This document shows positions 5,267 through 7,256 of a stretch of 7,256 bases of DNA, piece after piece (within the stretch, counting starts at the first letter, position 1; each line of letters opens with the position of its first letter). Both the position numbers and the translations under genes were made by a program. A model generated the notes under the pieces. It saw only the letters and a list, made by a program, of their open reading frames with translations, made no database searches and was not told where the DNA came from. Origin of the DNA: Burkholderia sp. (GTDB lineage: Bacteria; Pseudomonadota; Gammaproteobacteria; Burkholderiales; Burkholderiaceae). The DNA is taken from the NCBI RefSeq assembly GCF_018375725.1, contig NZ_JAHACR010000225.1, positions 1-7,256 on the forward strand, written 5' to 3'.

Positions 5267-6976
5267 TCAGGCCGGCTTGCCCCAGCTGTCGCGCAACCCG
5301 ACGATCCGGTTGAACACCGGCTTGCCCGGCTTCGAGTCGTAGCGATCCGCGACAAAGTAGCCGTGACGCTCGAACTGGAGGCGGGTTTCCGGCGCGACGT
5401 CGCCGGCGCCCGGTTCAACGTACGCGTGCACGATCTTCTTCGAATCCGGGTTCAGCGCCTCGAGGAAGTTCGCGCCGCCCGCGTCCGGATGCGGCTCCTT
5501 GAACAGTCGGTCGTAGATGCGCACTTCCGCGGCCTGCGCATGCTTCGCGCTGACCCAGTGGATGTTGCCCTTGACCTTGTAGGTGTTCGCGCCTTCGGTG
5601 CCCGACTTGCTGTCCGGGAAGTAGTTGCAGTGCACGGCGGTGACGTTGCCGTCGGCGTCCTTGTCGAAGCCGGTGCATTCGATCACGTAGCCGTAGCGCA
5701 GCCGCACCTTGTTGCCGGGGAACAGACGGAAATAGCCCTTCGGCGGATTTTCGTTGAAGTCCTCGCGTTCGATCCACAGCTCGCGCGAGATCGGGAACGT
5801 GCGCACGCCGCGCTCCGGATGATGCGGATGCACGGGCGCCGTGCACGCTTCTTCCAGGTCTTCCGGATAGTTGTCGATGATGAGCTTCAGCGGATCGAGC
5901 ACCGCGACCGTGCGCGCGGCCTTTTCGTCGAGATCGTCGCGCAGCGCGCCTTCGAACACGCTCATGTCGATCCACGAATCGACCTTCGTCACGCCGATCC
6001 GCTCGCAGAACAGATGGATGCTTTCCGGCGTGAAGCCGCGGCGGCGCACGCCGACGATCGTCGGCATGCGCGGGTCGTCCCAGCCGTCGACGTGACCTTC
6101 GGTGACGAGCTGCAGCAGCTTGCGCTTGCTGGTGATCGCATAGGTCAGGTTCAGGCGCGAGAATTCGATCTGCTGCGGCAGCGGGCGCGTGAATACGCCG
6201 GCGTCGGCCAGTTCGTTCAGCACCCAGTCGTACAGCGGGCGATGATCCTCGAATTCGAGCGTGCACAGCGAATGCGTGATGTTCTCGAGCGCATCCGAGA
6301 TGCAGTGCGTGTAGTCGTACATCGGATACACGCACCATGCATCGCCCGTGCGGTAGTGGTGCGCATAACGGATCCGGTAGATGACCGGATCGCGCATGTT
6401 CATGTTCGGCGAAGCCATGTCGATCTTCGCGCGCAGCACATGCTCGCCTTCCTTGAACTCGCCGGCCTTCATCCGGCGGAACAGGTCGAGGTTCTCCTCG
6501 GCCGAGCGCTCGCGGTACGGCGACGGCTTGCCGCCTTCCGTCAGCGAGCCGCGGTTCGCGCGCATCTCTTCCGCGCTCTGGCTGTCGACGTAGGCCTTGC
6601 CGCGCTTGATCAGCAGCTCGGCGAATTCGTACAGCTTGTCGTAGTAGTCGCTCGCGAAATACTGGTGGTCGACCGCGTCCTTGCGCCAGTCGAAGCCGAG
6701 CCAGCGCACGGAATCGACGATCGAGTCGACGTATTCGATGCTTTCCTTTTCCGGGTTCGTGTCGTCGAAACGCAGGTGGCAGACACCGCCGTAGTCGCGG
6801 GCGATGCTGAAATTCAGGCAGATGCTCTTCGCGTGACCGATGTGCAGGTAGCCGTTCGGCTCGGGCGGAAAGCGCGTCTCGACGCGGCTGCCCCATTTGG
6901 CCGTGCGGTTGTCGTCGTCGATGATGTTGCGGATGAAGTTGGAGGCCGCGGGGGCGTCGTTGCGTTCGGTGCTCAT
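5267..6976 (-). CDS. glnS: Glutaminyl-tRNA synthetase
   Basis: Class I aminoacyl-tRNA synthetase that charges tRNA-Gln with glutamine in the cytoplasm. The 569 residues compare with about 554 in E. coli. The N-terminus (NFIRNIIDDD, then RFPPEPNGYLHIGHAKS with HIGH at 45-48) matches the E. coli enzyme and supports the start. The Rossmann catalytic domain runs to about residue 340. The KMSKS-equivalent is TSKRK (282-286), where E. coli has MSKRK, followed by the conserved WDDPRMPTI. The rest is the two-part beta-barrel anticodon-binding region (about 350-560, with RLRYGYVIECTGF). The shape is GlnRS-type rather than a non-discriminating GluRS. No clear ribosome binding site precedes the ATG. It stands as a single gene with its promoter presumably in 6977-7130. 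A long open frame on the opposite strand is a coding shadow. Confidence 0.97.
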   Translation of the reverse strand: MSTERNDAPAASNFIRNIIDDDNRTAKWGSRVETRFPPEPNGYLHIGHAKSICLNFSIARDYGGVCHLRFDDTNPEKESIEYVDSIVDSVRWLGFDWRKDAVDHQYFASDYYDKLYEFAELLIKRGKAYVDSQSAEEMRANRGSLTEGGKPSPYRERSAEENLDLFRRMKAGEFKEGEHVLRAKIDMASPNMNMRDPVIYRIRYAHHYRTGDAWCVYPMYDYTHCISDALENITHSLCTLEFEDHRPLYDWVLNELADAGVFTRPLPQQIEFSRLNLTYAITSKRKLLQLVTEGHVDGWDDPRMPTIVGVRRRGFTPESIHLFCERIGVTKVDSWIDMSVFEGALRDDLDEKAARTVAVLDPLKLIIDNYPEDLEEACTAPVHPHHPERGVRTFPISRELWIEREDFNENPPKGYFRLFPGNKVRLRYGYVIECTGFDKDADGNVTAVHCNYFPDSKSGTEGANTYKVKGNIHWVSAKHAQAAEVRIYDRLFKEPHPDAGGANFLEALNPDSKKIVHAYVEPGAGDVAPETRLQFERHGYFVADRYDSKPGKPVFNRIVGLRDSWGKPA

Positions 6977-7064
6977 GCGGAAATGGTCAGGTTTGGGCGG
7001 CGCGTGCTGCGCCGGTTTAATCCGTCAATTCTACCTGAGCGGGGTGCCTCCCGCGCGGCCCGGG

Positions 7065-7115
7065 ACAATGTCGCGCGCATGGCGCGCCGCGTCACGCGCA
7101 ATATCTCGACATTGT
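7065..7115. repeat. Spaced 9-bp inverted repeat, possible operator
   Basis: ACAATGTCG (7065-7073) and CGACATTGT (7107-7115) are exact reverse complements, 33 nt apart. Their centres are 42 nt apart, close to four helical turns. Each arm sits in a near-palindromic GACA-n-TGTC/G core. The pair lies upstream of the rightward promoter and in the glnS upstream region, so it could be a regulator site. No known regulator is assigned. Confidence 0.4.
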
Positions 7116-7142
7116 GTCTGCTGTAACACGAGGTAAATCGAT

Positions 7143-7172
7143 TTGCTTGCCGCATTCGGCCCTTTCTATGAT
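7143..7172 (+). promoter_or_regulatory. Sigma-70-type promoter for the right-edge gene
   Basis: TTGCTT (7143-7148) and TATGAT (7167-7172) are 18 nt apart. The -10 box matches five of six consensus bases and the -35 box three. Transcription would begin near 7179, giving a leader of about 50 nt. The -35 box overlaps the palindrome AAATCGATTT (7135-7144), where a bound protein could block it. Confidence 0.5.
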
Positions 7173-7229
7173 GGGCCATCGATTCAATACCGTCGTGCGC
7201 ATGGCGTGGGGCGGGAGGTCAACAAGAAA

Positions 7230-7256
7230 ATGATGATGAAGAAAACCACGTTTATC
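7230..7256 (+). CDS. Start of an unidentified gene, probably exported product (cut by window edge)
   Basis: Three consecutive ATG codons (7230, 7233, 7236) are followed by AAG AAA ACC ACG TTT ATC, giving MMMKKTTFI. Lysines after the start followed by hydrophobic residues are typical of the beginning of a signal peptide. GGGAGG at 7213-7218 is a good Shine-Dalgarno sequence, 11 nt before the first ATG, and a plausible promoter lies upstream. Nothing more can be said about the product. The exact ATG is open, with the first best placed relative to the ribosome binding site. Confidence 0.6.

Larger units (their letters stand above)
6977..7229. other. Divergent control region between glnS and the right-edge gene
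   Basis: About 250 bp without a convincing gene. From left to right it holds a small CGGCGC/GCGCCG hairpin in the glnS leader (6998-7014), a spaced 9-bp inverted repeat (7065-7115), a 10-bp palindrome (7135-7144), and a promoter for the rightward gene (7143-7172). I could not settle on a glnS promoter. An ATTCTA (TAGAAT on the minus strand, 7028-7033) could be its -10 box, but no -35 fits. Confidence 0.6.

Noticed and set aside
5363..7126. 587-codon open frame on the + strand opposite glnS
   Set aside because: It is antisense to an unmistakable glnS. The protein is rich in R, A, V, H and D, as expected from a high-GC coding shadow, and shows no domain.

Overview
The window looks like a piece of a Burkholderia-type betaproteobacterial chromosome. 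It is GC-rich, almost every codon ends in G or C, and the glutaminyl-tRNA synthetase and cellulose genes have the expected proteobacterial form. The genus is inferred from sequence style and family resemblance, not from a search. No tRNA, rRNA, insertion sequence, CRISPR array or integrase was seen.

Left part (1-2788, + strand): the 3' end of a bacterial cellulose synthesis operon. It holds the C-terminal third of the cellulose synthase BcsA with its c-di-GMP-binding PilZ domain, then BcsG (the phosphoethanolamine transferase that decorates cellulose), then BcsR (a small regulator), whose start lies inside the end of bcsG. bcsG follows bcsA directly, with no bcsB between them, and bcsR sits at the end of the operon. 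In the E. coli arrangement bcsR leads the bcsQABZC operon and bcsG is in a separate operon. A doubtful 24-codon reading frame overlaps the bcsR stop. A perfect 8-bp hairpin sits where the operon meets the next gene.

Middle part (2772-5173): a convergent two-domain rhodanese-type sulfurtransferase on the minus strand, a mostly non-coding stretch, and then three small + strand genes. These are a hypothetical protein of about 71 residues, an exported protein with a 17-kDa-surface-antigen-like domain, and a Nudix hydrolase. The last two are 25 bp apart and probably share a transcript.

Right part (5174-7256): a long GC-rich hairpin separates the Nudix gene from the convergent gene glnS on the minus strand. 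Upstream of glnS is an intergenic region of about 250 bp with a spaced inverted repeat and a plausible sigma-70 promoter. That promoter serves a divergent + strand gene, of which only nine codons are inside the window.

Together the genes show a c-di-GMP-controlled cellulose secretion and modification module next to housekeeping genes. I did not find a clearly new system. The most interesting points are the bcsA-bcsG-bcsR arrangement with its coupled small frames, and the inverted repeat in the glnS divergent region.
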